NCBI GenBank assembly: GCA_937871165.1 | Contig: CALMXK010000142.1 | Coordinates: 1-33,099 of the forward strand | DNA: 33,099 bases | Source: an uncultured Actinomycetes bacterium | GTDB taxonomy: Bacteria; Actinomycetota; Thermoleophilia; Miltoncostaeales; Miltoncostaeaceae | Reading direction: 5' to 3' | Shown: positions 8,133 through 15,444 of the stretch, piece after piece | Layout of the letters: each line of letters opens with the position of its first letter | Numbering within the stretch: position 1 is the stretch's first letter | Made by a program: the position numbers and the translations under genes | Notes under the pieces: generated by a model | Told to the model about the DNA's origin: nothing | Seen by the model: only the letters and a program-made list of their open reading frames with translations | The model's database searches: none

Positions 8133-8978
8133 TCAGCGTCCCGTCATGCGGACGATCAGTTCTCTGATGTCGAGCAGCGAGAAGTCGTTCGTGAATGAGG
8201 CCGTCGCGACTCGCGCCTCGCCCGGCTTCAATGCCTTGCCCTCAGACGACGCCATCGTGACGCTCCAGGGGACCTGGCCTCCGGGTACACAGGTGATCGG
8301 ACCGGTGTACTTCTGCGCGTACGCTTGGAGTGGATCGACCGGCTGATTGACGGAAACGCTCGTTTCAACCTCATGCGGCAGGCTGCAAAAGAGCTTGCCC
8401 GTGACGGTCGCCGTTCCCGCGCGAATTCGCACCGATGGGTCGATCATCGTCTCGATCGTGTCACGCGTCAGGTTGATCGAACCGGCCAGCGAACTCGGCT
8501 CCCCGTTGCATTCAGCGACGGCAAATGTCGCAGCCAATGCGTACAGGTTGCTGGTTGGGGAGTAGTCGGCCCGAGTGACGGTGAACACGCCACGGACACT
8601 CTCGCACGAGCGCCCCTGGACGGTGGCGTCGAGCACCGGGCTGGTGGGATCCCATGGGTAGAGCGAGCCGAGAGTTGCGACGTAGGTGCCGACTTCGAGT
8701 CGCTGCCCGGCTCCGAGTCCCACTGTGACGGCCGAGTATCCGTCGGACGTGGTCGTCTGGACGGTGACCCCTTGTCCGTACAGGAACTCGCCGTTCTCCT
8801 GTCCGTTGCCCCAGAACGTCAACACAACGGGATCCTGCGGCGTCGCAGCGTCGATCGTGACGCCCTGACCAACGGTGTCGGAGAGGTCACTCGTGATACG
8901 CATCGCCGCCTGGTCAGCACCCAGCGCGGTCGGAGTGAGCATCAATGCGGCCACCAACGAAATCGCCCAGCGTTTCAT
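8133..8978 (-). CDS. Secreted protein of unknown function, bracketed by 54-bp repeats
   Basis: I do not recognise this 281-residue protein with certainty. It has a clear signal peptide (MKRWAISLVAALMLTPTALGA, cleavage near residue 20) and no further membrane segment, so it is probably exported. The mature part is rich in beta-prone, Thr/Ser/Val sequence and seems to have two halves. The first (about 25-175) holds two cysteines (SCESV, AECNG). The second (about 180-275) reads TGKLFCSLPHEVETSVSVNQ...ITCVPGGQVPWSVTM and resembles the small repeat-type domains of actinobacterial secreted DUF6299-like proteins; this is only an impression. AAGG lies about 8 bases before the ATG, and a TAGACT -10 candidate is at 9012-9017. 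Both ends are flanked by identical repeats, suggesting an inserted gene. Confidence 0.8.
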   Translation of the reverse strand: MKRWAISLVAALMLTPTALGADQAAMRITSDLSDTVGQGVTIDAATPQDPVVLTFWGNGQENGEFLYGQGVTVQTTTSDGYSAVTVGLGAGQRLEVGTYVATLGSLYPWDPTSPVLDATVQGRSCESVRGVFTVTRADYSPTSNLYALAATFAVAECNGEPSSLAGSINLTRDTIETMIDPSVRIRAGTATVTGKLFCSLPHEVETSVSVNQPVDPLQAYAQKYTGPITCVPGGQVPWSVTMASSEGKALKPGEARVATASFTNDFSLLDIRELIVRMTGR

Positions 8979-9011
8979 TCCGCCACCTTCTACGAGGTTG
9001 ATGATGGCGAG

Positions 9012-9017
9012 AGTCTA
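9012..9017 (-). promoter_or_regulatory. Candidate -10 box (TAGACT) of the repeat-bracketed gene
   Basis: TAGACT on the minus strand would give a start near 9005 and a leader of about 27 bases containing the AAGGTGG ribosome binding site. It lies inside the segment enclosed by the two repeats, so the gene would carry its own promoter. No clear -35 box. Confidence 0.35.
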
Positions 9018-9069
9018 GAGGCGACTCCAGGCCGGAGAATCAGGAGAATCCCGCGTCGCGGAGTGCTGC

Positions 9070-9123
9070 AGTTAACCGTTCTGGTGTCTGACACCAGAAC
9101 GGTTAACTAGAACCCCTGCAAAT
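9070..9123 (+). repeat. 54-bp direct repeat copy 2 with 39-bp palindrome
   Basis: Exact copy, in the same orientation, of 8054-8107; the palindrome is 9070-9108 and the tail runs to 9123. Identity stops sharply at both ends (C versus T before it, C versus G after it). It lies 15 bases past the stop of the acetyltransferase gene on the minus strand and upstream of the unknown secreted gene. The distance between copies is 1016 bp. Recombination between them would remove exactly one gene and leave one copy between the SpoIID gene and the acetyltransferase operon. Confidence 0.95.
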
Positions 9124-9138
9124 CACAGGAAAACGGAC

Positions 9139-9834
9139 CTACTGGTTGTCCAGCAGCTCCTCGTCCGGCACATCGCGCCAGACGCGTGCCGGCAGGCCGG
9201 CCACCAGCTTGCGGGCGGGAACATCCTTCGTCACCAAAGCACCGGCGGCGATGAACGCCTCCTCGCCGATCACGACACCCGGCAAGATGATCGACGCGCC
9301 ACCCACACGCGCCCCCCGACGGATCGTCGGTCCCTTCACGAACTCATGGCGCGCCTCGGTGCGCCCCATGTAGTTGTCGTTCGTCGTCGCCACACACGGC
9401 GCCAGGAACACGTCCTCCTCGATGGTGGAGTACGCGGTCACATAGACGTTCGCTTGGATCTTGGTGCCGCTGCCGATGGTCGTATCGTTCTCCACCAAGC
9501 TGCCGCGCCCGAGGATCACGTTGTCGCCGATCGTGACGCGCTCCCGCACCGCCGTCTGATCGCCCATCACACAGTCGTTGCCGATCGTGGTGCCCGCGAA
9601 GATGATCGCCCCGGCGCAGATGGCGCTCCCCGAACCGATCCGCGTCGGCGGGGCCGGCTCACGCTTCGCGGTGCTGCGCTTGCCAAGGCGCGGCTGCTTG
9701 CCGATCACCACGTTGTCCTGGATCACGCACCCGTCGCCGATCACGGTGCCGGCGTGAATGACGACGTTGGCGCCGATCTCGACATCCTCACCGAGGACCA
9801 CACCCTCGCCGAGGACAAGGTTCTCACGGCTCAT
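9139..9834 (-). CDS. Hexapeptide-repeat N-acetyltransferase (WbpD/WlbB-like)
   Basis: A 231-residue left-handed beta-helix acyltransferase. Hexapeptide repeats run from the N-terminus (LGEGVVLGEDVEIGANVVI) to IGEEAFIAAGALVTKDVPA, with the usual C-terminal VAGLPARVWR. The segment ATTNDNYMGRTEARHEF, with its Asn-Asp-Asn and a His in the loop, resembles the WbpD/WlbB group that acetylates the 3-amino group of UDP-2-acetamido-3-amino-2,3-dideoxyglucuronate using acetyl-CoA. The adjoining Gfo/Idh/MocA oxidoreductase and nucleotide-sugar dehydrogenase are what that pathway needs. The ATG overlaps the oxidoreductase stop by 4 bases. The fold is certain; the substrate is inferred from neighbours. Confidence 0.8.
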   Translation of the reverse strand: MSRENLVLGEGVVLGEDVEIGANVVIHAGTVIGDGCVIQDNVVIGKQPRLGKRSTAKREPAPPTRIGSGSAICAGAIIFAGTTIGNDCVMGDQTAVRERVTIGDNVILGRGSLVENDTTIGSGTKIQANVYVTAYSTIEEDVFLAPCVATTNDNYMGRTEARHEFVKGPTIRRGARVGGASIILPGVVIGEEAFIAAGALVTKDVPARKLVAGLPARVWRDVPDEELLDNQ

Positions 9835-10856
9835 GCTGCTCCTCCGATCGTCACCGGTCGCCCGGCGTTCGCAAGGGACTGGGTCATCGCCTCAAGTACC
9901 TCGACAACCATACGGCCGGCCTCCGCGTCTGAGCGCGGCGTGGCGCCGGTCGCCACGCACTCGACGAAATGCTCGCACACCAGCCGAAGCGGCTCGGCCC
10001 CGTCGATCTTCGGGATGTGAATGTCTCCGGAGCGCACCTGGATGTACTCCCCGTACGTCGACGTCTGCGGAATCGGGCCCTTGTCGTAGACCGTCACCTT
10101 CCGCTCGGTCTCCATGTCGTCGAACACGACCATGCGCTCCGATCCGATCACCGTCATCTTGCGCATCTTGTGAGGATCGAGCCACGACAGATGCAGGTGA
10201 CCGGTGACGCCAGACGGGAACCGCACATGCCCAAACACGACATCCTCCACGCCCGGCTGCAGGTAGCTGCTGCCCCACGCGGCCACCTCGGTCGGACGCT
10301 CGCCCACCAGCCAGATCATCACCGAAATGTCATGCGGACCGAGGCTCCACAGGGCGTTCTCGTCCTGGCGGACGATCCCGAGGTTCTGCCGGTTGCCGTA
10401 CAGGTAGTACGTCTCGCCGCCGAGCTCACCGCGATCGATCATGCCCTTCACCGCGGCAAGACCGGGGTGGTAGACGAGCAAGTGATCCACCATCGCGATC
10501 AGGTTGCGCTCCCGCGCCAGATCCGCAACCCGTGCGGCGTCGGCGGTGGTCAACGCAAGGGGCTTCTCCACGAAGACATGCTTGCCGGCCTCCAGCACCC
10601 GACAGGCCAGATCCGCGTGCGTCGGGACCGACGTGGCGATGACGACCGCATCGAGCGTGTCGTCCTCGAGCAGATCATCCAAGCGGGTGGTGAACGTGGA
10701 GCGCTGAAAACTCGACCGGTGGCGATCGAGGACCTTCTCGTCGAGGTCGCAACAGTAGGCGAGCTCACACGTGGCCAGCCGATCGAAGTTGCGGGCCAGG
10801 TTCGGCCCCCAGTAGTTCAACCCGACCACGCCAAGACGAACGCTCAAAGTCGCCAC
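9831..10856 (-). CDS. Gfo/Idh/MocA-family oxidoreductase (WbpB/WlbA-like)
   Basis: A 341-residue NAD(P)-dependent sugar dehydrogenase. The N-terminal Rossmann domain begins VRLGVVGLNYWGPNLARNF; the family EKP motif is at 97-99 (FVEKPLAL) and a probable catalytic His at 175 (LGPHDIS). In the WbpB/WlbA pathway such an enzyme oxidises C3 of UDP-GlcNAcA, making the 3-keto sugar for transamination. Its flanking genes, a UDP-sugar 6-dehydrogenase and a WbpD-like acetyltransferase, support that role. It overlaps the dehydrogenase gene by 13 bases upstream and the acetyltransferase gene by 4 downstream. The substrate is inferred. Confidence 0.82.
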   Translation of the reverse strand: MATLSVRLGVVGLNYWGPNLARNFDRLATCELAYCCDLDEKVLDRHRSSFQRSTFTTRLDDLLEDDTLDAVVIATSVPTHADLACRVLEAGKHVFVEKPLALTTADAARVADLARERNLIAMVDHLLVYHPGLAAVKGMIDRGELGGETYYLYGNRQNLGIVRQDENALWSLGPHDISVMIWLVGERPTEVAAWGSSYLQPGVEDVVFGHVRFPSGVTGHLHLSWLDPHKMRKMTVIGSERMVVFDDMETERKVTVYDKGPIPQTSTYGEYIQVRSGDIHIPKIDGAEPLRLVCEHFVECVATGATPRSDAEAGRMVVEVLEAMTQSLANAGRPVTIGGAA

Positions 10857-12112
10857 ACCTTTCCGTCCACAGCTGGGACGACGTTACGAAAATCGACAAC
10901 CAGCTGGGACTCCCGGGCAACCATCTCCCAGTCGATGACCGAGTGGTTGGTCACCACGGCGACCGCATCGGCGGCGCCCAACGTCTGCGGCGTCAAATCG
11001 ACGCTGCGAAGACCCTTCTTCACGAGCGTCGGCACGTGCGGGTCGTGGTAGGACACCTCGGCGCCCTCGTTCATCAGCAGCTCGATCACCTTGAGCGCCG
11101 GACTCTCACGCATGTCGTTGACGTCCGGCTTGTAGGCGACGCCGATCACAAGCACGCGGCTGCCGTTCAGCGGCTTGCGTCGGGAGTTCAGCGCCCGAGA
11201 GAGTTTGCCGACGCAGAAGTCCGGCATGTGCGAGTTGATCTTGCCGGCGAGTTCGATGAACTCTGTGTGGAACTCGAACTCGCGCGCCTTCCACGTCAGG
11301 TAGAACGGATCGATCGGGATGCAGTGGCCGCCAAGGCCCGGGCCCGGCCGGAACGGCATGAACCCGAAGGGTTTGGTCGCCGCGGCGTCGATGACCTCCC
11401 AGATGTCGATGTTCATCTTGTCGCAGAGCATCGCCATCTCGTTGACGAGGGCGATGTTGACGCTGCGGAAGATGTTCTCGAGCAGCTTGGTCATCTCGGC
11501 GACTTCGGGGCTTCCGACCTGCACCACCGATTCGGCGAACGCGCTGTAGAGCTCTGTCGCGCGACGGGTGCATTCGGCGGTGAGCCCACCGACGACCTTG
11601 GGTGTGCTGCGGGTGGTCCAGTCCACTCGGCCGGGGTCGACGCGCTCCGGTGAGAACGCAACGTGGAAGTCCTTGCCGGCTGACAAGCCAGAACGTTCCA
11701 AAATGGGTGCGAGCTCGTCACGCGTGGTGCCCGGATACGTCGTGCTTTCGAGCACGACGAGCTGCCCGGTGCGCAGTCGGCTGGAGAGGCTCTCAGCGGC
11801 GCCGAGTACTGCCGACAGGTCCGGCTCGCGATGCTCGTCCAGCGGCGTCGGCAGACAGATGATCACCGACTCGACCCACCGCATCGTGTCCCACGAGGTG
11901 GATGCGGTGATCAGCCCCCGCTCAACGAGGGGGCGCAGTCGCGCTGTGGGGACATCTTCGATGTACGACTCGCCGCGATTGAGGGCGTCGACCTTCGATT
12001 GGATCGCATCCAGGCCGACGACGCTGACCCCTGCCTCCGCGAATGCTGCGGCGAGAGGAAGACCAACGTACCCCATCCCGACGATGCCGACCTGCGGACG
12101 CTTGTCGTTCAC
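10844..12112 (-). CDS. Nucleotide-sugar 6-dehydrogenase (UDP-GlcNAc/ManNAc type)
   Basis: A 422-residue member of the UDP-glucose/GDP-mannose dehydrogenase family, oxidising the C6 hydroxyl of a UDP-sugar to a carboxylate with two NAD. It has the Rossmann motif GMGYVG (12-17), LESTTYPGTTRD, SPERVDPG, the K209/N213 pair in MTKLLENIFR, and the catalytic C264 in GPGLGGHCIPIDP. That last motif and the overall length favour the WbpA/WecC group (UDP-GlcNAc or UDP-ManNAc) over UDP-glucose dehydrogenase. It is first in a three-gene minus-strand operon. Start GTG 12112 is preceded by GAGG at 6 bases. Confidence 0.87.
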   Translation of the reverse strand: MNDKRPQVGIVGMGYVGLPLAAAFAEAGVSVVGLDAIQSKVDALNRGESYIEDVPTARLRPLVERGLITASTSWDTMRWVESVIICLPTPLDEHREPDLSAVLGAAESLSSRLRTGQLVVLESTTYPGTTRDELAPILERSGLSAGKDFHVAFSPERVDPGRVDWTTRSTPKVVGGLTAECTRRATELYSAFAESVVQVGSPEVAEMTKLLENIFRSVNIALVNEMAMLCDKMNIDIWEVIDAAATKPFGFMPFRPGPGLGGHCIPIDPFYLTWKAREFEFHTEFIELAGKINSHMPDFCVGKLSRALNSRRKPLNGSRVLVIGVAYKPDVNDMRESPALKVIELLMNEGAEVSYHDPHVPTLVKKGLRSVDLTPQTLGAADAVAVVTNHSVIDWEMVARESQLVVDFRNVVPAVDGKVWRL

Positions 12113-12150
12113 CTACGGCCTCGGTGTGAAGGGAGCTTCGTCAAAGAGGC

Positions 12151-12156
12151 TAGTCT
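12151..12156 (+). promoter_or_regulatory. Probable -10 box (TAGTCT), leaderless start
   Basis: TAGTCT ends exactly 6 bases before ATG 12163, placing the transcription start at the initiation codon. It lies in the 50-bp gap between the divergent dehydrogenase gene and the membrane protein gene. The same hexamer at similar distance precedes the RNase gene at 25884. Confidence 0.55.
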
Positions 12157-12162
12157 AGTGAA

Positions 12163-12759
12163 ATGGCGGACGTCCTTTTGGCCGGTTTGCCCCGGATTTC
12201 GCGTGCTTTTGACGAGACCAGAATGCGGGGCTGGCTGGCACTCGCCCTTTCGGCGTCCGCGGCGGGGTGGTGGCTCGTGCAATGGCTGCTTGATCAACCC
12301 CTGGAACCGGGCAAAACTGGACTCGTCGCAGTGGTTGTCGCCGCGGTTGGCGGACACCTGGGCTGGCTGAACGTGCGGCGCCGACTGCGGCGCGGCCTCG
12401 CCGACACGTCGACTCCGACGCCGCGGGTGGTCTACGAAACGCGTGCCGACGCCGGCGCCAGGCGGATTCGCTTCTCCGGCGCCGTCTTTCTGACAGCCAT
12501 GATCGTGCTCGTCTTCGACACGCTGGCCACCTGGTACGGCATCAGTGCCGGAGTGGTGGCCGGCGCCGCCCTCGCGCTTGGCGTCGCCGACCTGTGGGAG
12601 TCGCGCCTGTGGCGACGTGCAGAACGCGAACGCCGATCCGAGCTGTACCTGCTGGTCAACGCCAACGCGCTCGTCGCCACGTACGGGGAGCCGCGCGTCT
12701 ATGAGGTGCCGCCGGACATCGGCGCGCGCGCCCGCGAAGACGGCGGTTTCGCACCGTGA
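12163..12759 (+). CDS. Multi-pass membrane protein of unknown function
   Basis: Not recognised. The 198-residue protein appears to have four membrane segments in two hairpins: about 22-42 and 50-68, then about 104-124 and 126-146. They are separated by a basic stretch (NVRRRLRRGL), with a charged C-terminal cytoplasmic tail (RRAERERRSELYLLVNANALVATYGEP). No catalytic motif is apparent. It starts at ATG 12163 with a -10-like TAGTCT 6 bases before. It is divergent from the nucleotide-sugar operon. Confidence 0.72.
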   Translation: MADVLLAGLPRISRAFDETRMRGWLALALSASAAGWWLVQWLLDQPLEPGKTGLVAVVVAAVGGHLGWLNVRRRLRRGLADTSTPTPRVVYETRADAGARRIRFSGAVFLTAMIVLVFDTLATWYGISAGVVAGAALALGVADLWESRLWRRAERERRSELYLLVNANALVATYGEPRVYEVPPDIGARAREDGGFAP

Positions 12760-12892
12760 AGGCCTGAGGTTTCTCGCCGACGTCGTGCGCTCGATGTGAC
12801 GCGGGCGCTCACGCTTCAGGCCATTTCAGCCGAAAGAGAAGGAAGCGCCTTCGTGCGAGCGGAGTCCCCGCAGCCTGGTGCATCCCCTTCGT

Positions 12893-13492
12893 ATGTCCAA
12901 TTCCACTTCACATCGCGTGCCATTGGTCGCCGTCGGCGATGCATGGATCGTCATCGCCATCATCGCGGTGCTGTTCTTCCCGTTCGGGTTGGGCGGCGGT
13001 TCGTCGCTCCCGCGTTTCGACGCGCCGATCGACGGGGAGCCCTTCACGAACGGTGCGGGCGCGTCGATCATGCTGTCGCCCAAGTGGCAGGCCGCCGAGG
13101 ACGTGGAGAACGACGGCTGGAGCGCGCCAGGGGAGAATGGTGTCGCCAAGGCAACCGTGGCCTTGTCGACGTATCCGGAGAAGACCCCGCGCCAACCGAT
13201 TGCCGAATTTGCGGCGGCTTGCGTCAAGGAACTCGTCGAGTCGGTGTCGGCGACCAACCTGGTGCTCGTCGAGCAGGGTGACATCGCTCTGAGCGACGGC
13301 CGTGCCGGTTCCCGGGTCAAGTACACCTACACCAACGCCCTCGGGACACCAGAGGTCGGTCTTGCGATCACCGTGGCGGATGGGCGTTCGGCGGCGATGG
13401 CCCGCATCTGGGGGTCCAAGGCCAACGTGGATGACATGGTGCTGCAACTGAACGAGCCGTACCTGCGCACCATCGTGCAACCAAAGGGCTGA
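12893..13492 (+). CDS. Membrane-anchored protein of unknown function
   Basis: Not recognised. From ATG 12893 it is 199 residues (an in-frame GTG at 12878 would add five). One N-terminal hydrophobic segment (AWIVIAIIAVLFFPFGLG, about residues 17-34) looks like an uncleaved anchor. The remaining 160 residues, probably outside the cell, have the look of the LpqN/PsbP-like fold (SIMLSPKWQAAED..., GSRVKYTYTNALGTPEVGLAITVADGR), but this is a guess. No good ribosome binding site is visible for either start. Confidence 0.68.
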   Translation: MSNSTSHRVPLVAVGDAWIVIAIIAVLFFPFGLGGGSSLPRFDAPIDGEPFTNGAGASIMLSPKWQAAEDVENDGWSAPGENGVAKATVALSTYPEKTPRQPIAEFAAACVKELVESVSATNLVLVEQGDIALSDGRAGSRVKYTYTNALGTPEVGLAITVADGRSAAMARIWGSKANVDDMVLQLNEPYLRTIVQPKG

Positions 13493-13546
13493 CGGACAGA
13501 CCGATCTCCGGCCGCCATCTGCGCGTGGCGCTATCGTTTCGCCCTC

Positions 13547-13756
13547 GTGTCTATCGGAGAGTCCAAATACACTGAGACGGCGAAAACGCGCCGCGGGAAA
13601 ATCGCAGTGCTCCTGCTGTGGCTCGTCGCCGCCATCATCTACATCGCGCTCGGTGTCTGGATCCCGTGGGTGTTCCTGCTGGGCTTCTGGCAATCCGCCA
13701 TCTACGTGGCCGCCGTCACCGCCCTTTCGCCGATGGTCGTGAGGCGTTTCGGATGA
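13547..13756 (+). CDS. Small two-span membrane protein
   Basis: A 69-residue protein from GTG 13547: a charged N-terminus (ESKYTETAKTRRGK) then two hydrophobic segments (about 20-38 and 41-60), ending RRFG. TATCGT (13532-13537) ends 9 bases before the start, a slightly distant version of the TANNNT pattern. Its stop overlaps the ATG of the next membrane protein (ATGA, 13753-13756), so the two are probably made together. Function unknown. Confidence 0.62.
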   Translation: MSIGESKYTETAKTRRGKIAVLLLWLVAAIIYIALGVWIPWVFLLGFWQSAIYVAAVTALSPMVVRRFG

Positions 13757-14484
13757 GTTGGGCTGCGCACGACATTGAGCCGTACCTGCTGCGCGCGAAG
13801 CTCGGCGCGAGCATTTCCGTGCCGTTTTGCATCATCGGCTCGTACTCCCCGGACATCCTCACGAAGTGGGCCGTCTACGGTCTGGACTTCTCGGGCTCCA
13901 AGAAGCTCGTGGAAGATCCGATCAAGCTCCATCGCGGCTGGCCGGGCGTGGGGTTCACCCACTCGCTGCTGTTCTCGGTGCTTATCGCCCTCGTCATCTT
14001 CCTGTGGTCGAAGAACCGCGCGTGGGCCGTCTCGTTTGTGATCGGCGCCTGGGCCCACGTGTTTTCCGACACGTTGGACTCCGTCGGGGTGATGCTGTTC
14101 TTCCCCTTCAGCGAATGGCACCTGCACTTCGACCTGTGGCAATACGTCGGAGAGGCCGGCCGGGGACACGATGCGGTGGCCTACTACACGTCATTCGGCG
14201 GTTTGTGGGACATCTTCTGGGCACTCTGGCTGGCGGCGCGATGGCGCATCCTCACCACCAGTTACTTCGTGGAGAACATCTTTCCCACCGATCCGTTCTG
14301 GCCATGGGTGAAGGGCAAGATCGGGATGATCGGCGCTTTGACCGTGTACCGGTCAAGCGCGTTCTTCGGGTTCGTGTCCATCGCCGCTTGGATGATCTGG
14401 GCGCTGTTTGTCAACAAGTTCCATCCGTCGTTCGACTGGACCGTGGGCGGACCCCAGTGGGCACCGAAGGTCGGACCGCGCTAA
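13753..14484 (+). CDS. DUF457/YdjM-like membrane-bound putative metal-dependent hydrolase
   Basis: A 243-residue multi-pass membrane protein. It shows the pattern of the LexA-regulated YdjM/DUF457 group: an early DIEPYLL, a polar GSYSPDI near residue 33, the HRG...THS box (HRGWPGVGFTHSLLFS) and the GAWAHVFSDTLDSVGVMLFFPFS box, whose His and Asp are the presumed metal ligands. Several hydrophobic helices follow. The family is annotated as hydrolase by motif only; no activity is established for this protein. I start it at ATG 13753, which overlaps the previous stop; a longer frame from 13618 would run through the preceding gene and is unlikely. Confidence 0.72.
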   Translation: MSWAAHDIEPYLLRAKLGASISVPFCIIGSYSPDILTKWAVYGLDFSGSKKLVEDPIKLHRGWPGVGFTHSLLFSVLIALVIFLWSKNRAWAVSFVIGAWAHVFSDTLDSVGVMLFFPFSEWHLHFDLWQYVGEAGRGHDAVAYYTSFGGLWDIFWALWLAARWRILTTSYFVENIFPTDPFWPWVKGKIGMIGALTVYRSSAFFGFVSIAAWMIWALFVNKFHPSFDWTVGGPQWAPKVGPR

Positions 14485-14520
14485 GCATCGGGACCGCGCA
14501 GCGCCCGGCGTGAGCTCAAG

Positions 14521-14526
14521 TAGCCT
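14521..14526 (+). promoter_or_regulatory. Probable -10 box (TAGCCT), leaderless start
   Basis: TAGCCT ends 6 bases before GTG 14533 of the endonuclease/exonuclease/phosphatase gene, consistent with a leaderless mRNA. It supports GTG 14533 over ATG 14536. Confidence 0.45.
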
Positions 14527-14532
14527 CCGGAT

Positions 14533-15444
14533 GTGATGAACGCCGATATGCGAGTTCTCACCTGGAACATCTTCCATGGCCAGGACGGCGCCCGACTTCG
14601 GCCGGGTCTCGGAACCATCGTGGGCAAACGACCGGTCGACGACGGCACGTTCATCCATCTGAACCGCAAGTGGGTGGACGAGATGGCCGACGTGATCGTC
14701 GCCCAAGCACCCACGTTCATTGCGTTGCAGGAGGTGTCGCCGCAAGCGGTCGACCGGCTCGCCGAGCGCACCGGGATGCAGGCCGTTCGGGGTCTGATGC
14801 GCCCGCTGATCGGTCCGACGCGACTTCGGGGGTGGCTCGCCGATCACAACCCCGACCTGTGGCGCACGCACGAAGGCACATCCAACGTCATTCTGGCGTC
14901 ACGGGAGTGGACGATCGCCGACGCGTGGACCATCCGTCACAACCCGCCGCTGTTCGCGTTTCGTCAGGGACGGCGCCTTCGCATCAGCGCGCGTGAGCGG
15001 ATCCACTGGATTTTGGAGCCGCGTCGCCTGGTCGGCGCCCGCTTCACGCGCAACACCGACGGGGCCGCGGTCACGGTCGTCTCGCTCCACTGCCACAACT
15101 CGCTGGTGTGGGATGTCATCGGCGCGGAGATGCAGCGGGTCATGCCGCGGATCATCCGGCGCACGCCGGAGCACGAGCCGCTGATCATGGCGGGCGACTT
15201 CAACGCGGCGGGCGCGCACCACCCCGCCCTGATGGCGGTCATGCGGGCCGGGCTCACGGAGTCCACACTGGATCAGCTCTTCATCGATCACATCTTCCAG
15301 CGCGGGTTGCAGGAGATCGCCGCACCGACCACGCTCACGCCGGCGGTCCGGACACTCGCCGTCGAGCATGGTTCGGCGCAGCGGTCCGTGCTGCTGTCGG
15401 ATCACGATCTGGTGGCGGCCACCTTCCGCCTGCCGGTGCGCTGA
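14533..15444 (+). CDS. Endonuclease/exonuclease/phosphatase-family protein
   Basis: A 303-residue member of the DNase I-like metal-dependent phosphodiesterase/phosphatase superfamily. Active-site motifs in order: VLTWNIFHG (N12), IALQEVS (E67), SLHCHN, MAGDFNAAG, and the terminal SDHDLVAATF (D290/H291). There is no signal peptide, so it is probably cytoplasmic. The substrate cannot be told from sequence: nucleic acid, phospholipid or phosphoinositide-like substrates are all known in the superfamily. It converges with the GT87 gene on the other strand, overlapping its 3' end by 43 bases. Confidence 0.85.
   Translation: MMNADMRVLTWNIFHGQDGARLRPGLGTIVGKRPVDDGTFIHLNRKWVDEMADVIVAQAPTFIALQEVSPQAVDRLAERTGMQAVRGLMRPLIGPTRLRGWLADHNPDLWRTHEGTSNVILASREWTIADAWTIRHNPPLFAFRQGRRLRISARERIHWILEPRRLVGARFTRNTDGAAVTVVSLHCHNSLVWDVIGAEMQRVMPRIIRRTPEHEPLIMAGDFNAAGAHHPALMAVMRAGLTESTLDQLFIDHIFQRGLQEIAAPTTLTPAVRTLAVEHGSAQRSVLLSDHDLVAATFRLPVR

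Noticed and set aside
8108..9069. Insertion sequence between the two repeats
   Set aside because: The repeats are direct and the enclosed gene encodes a secreted protein, with no transposase motif and no visible target-site duplication.
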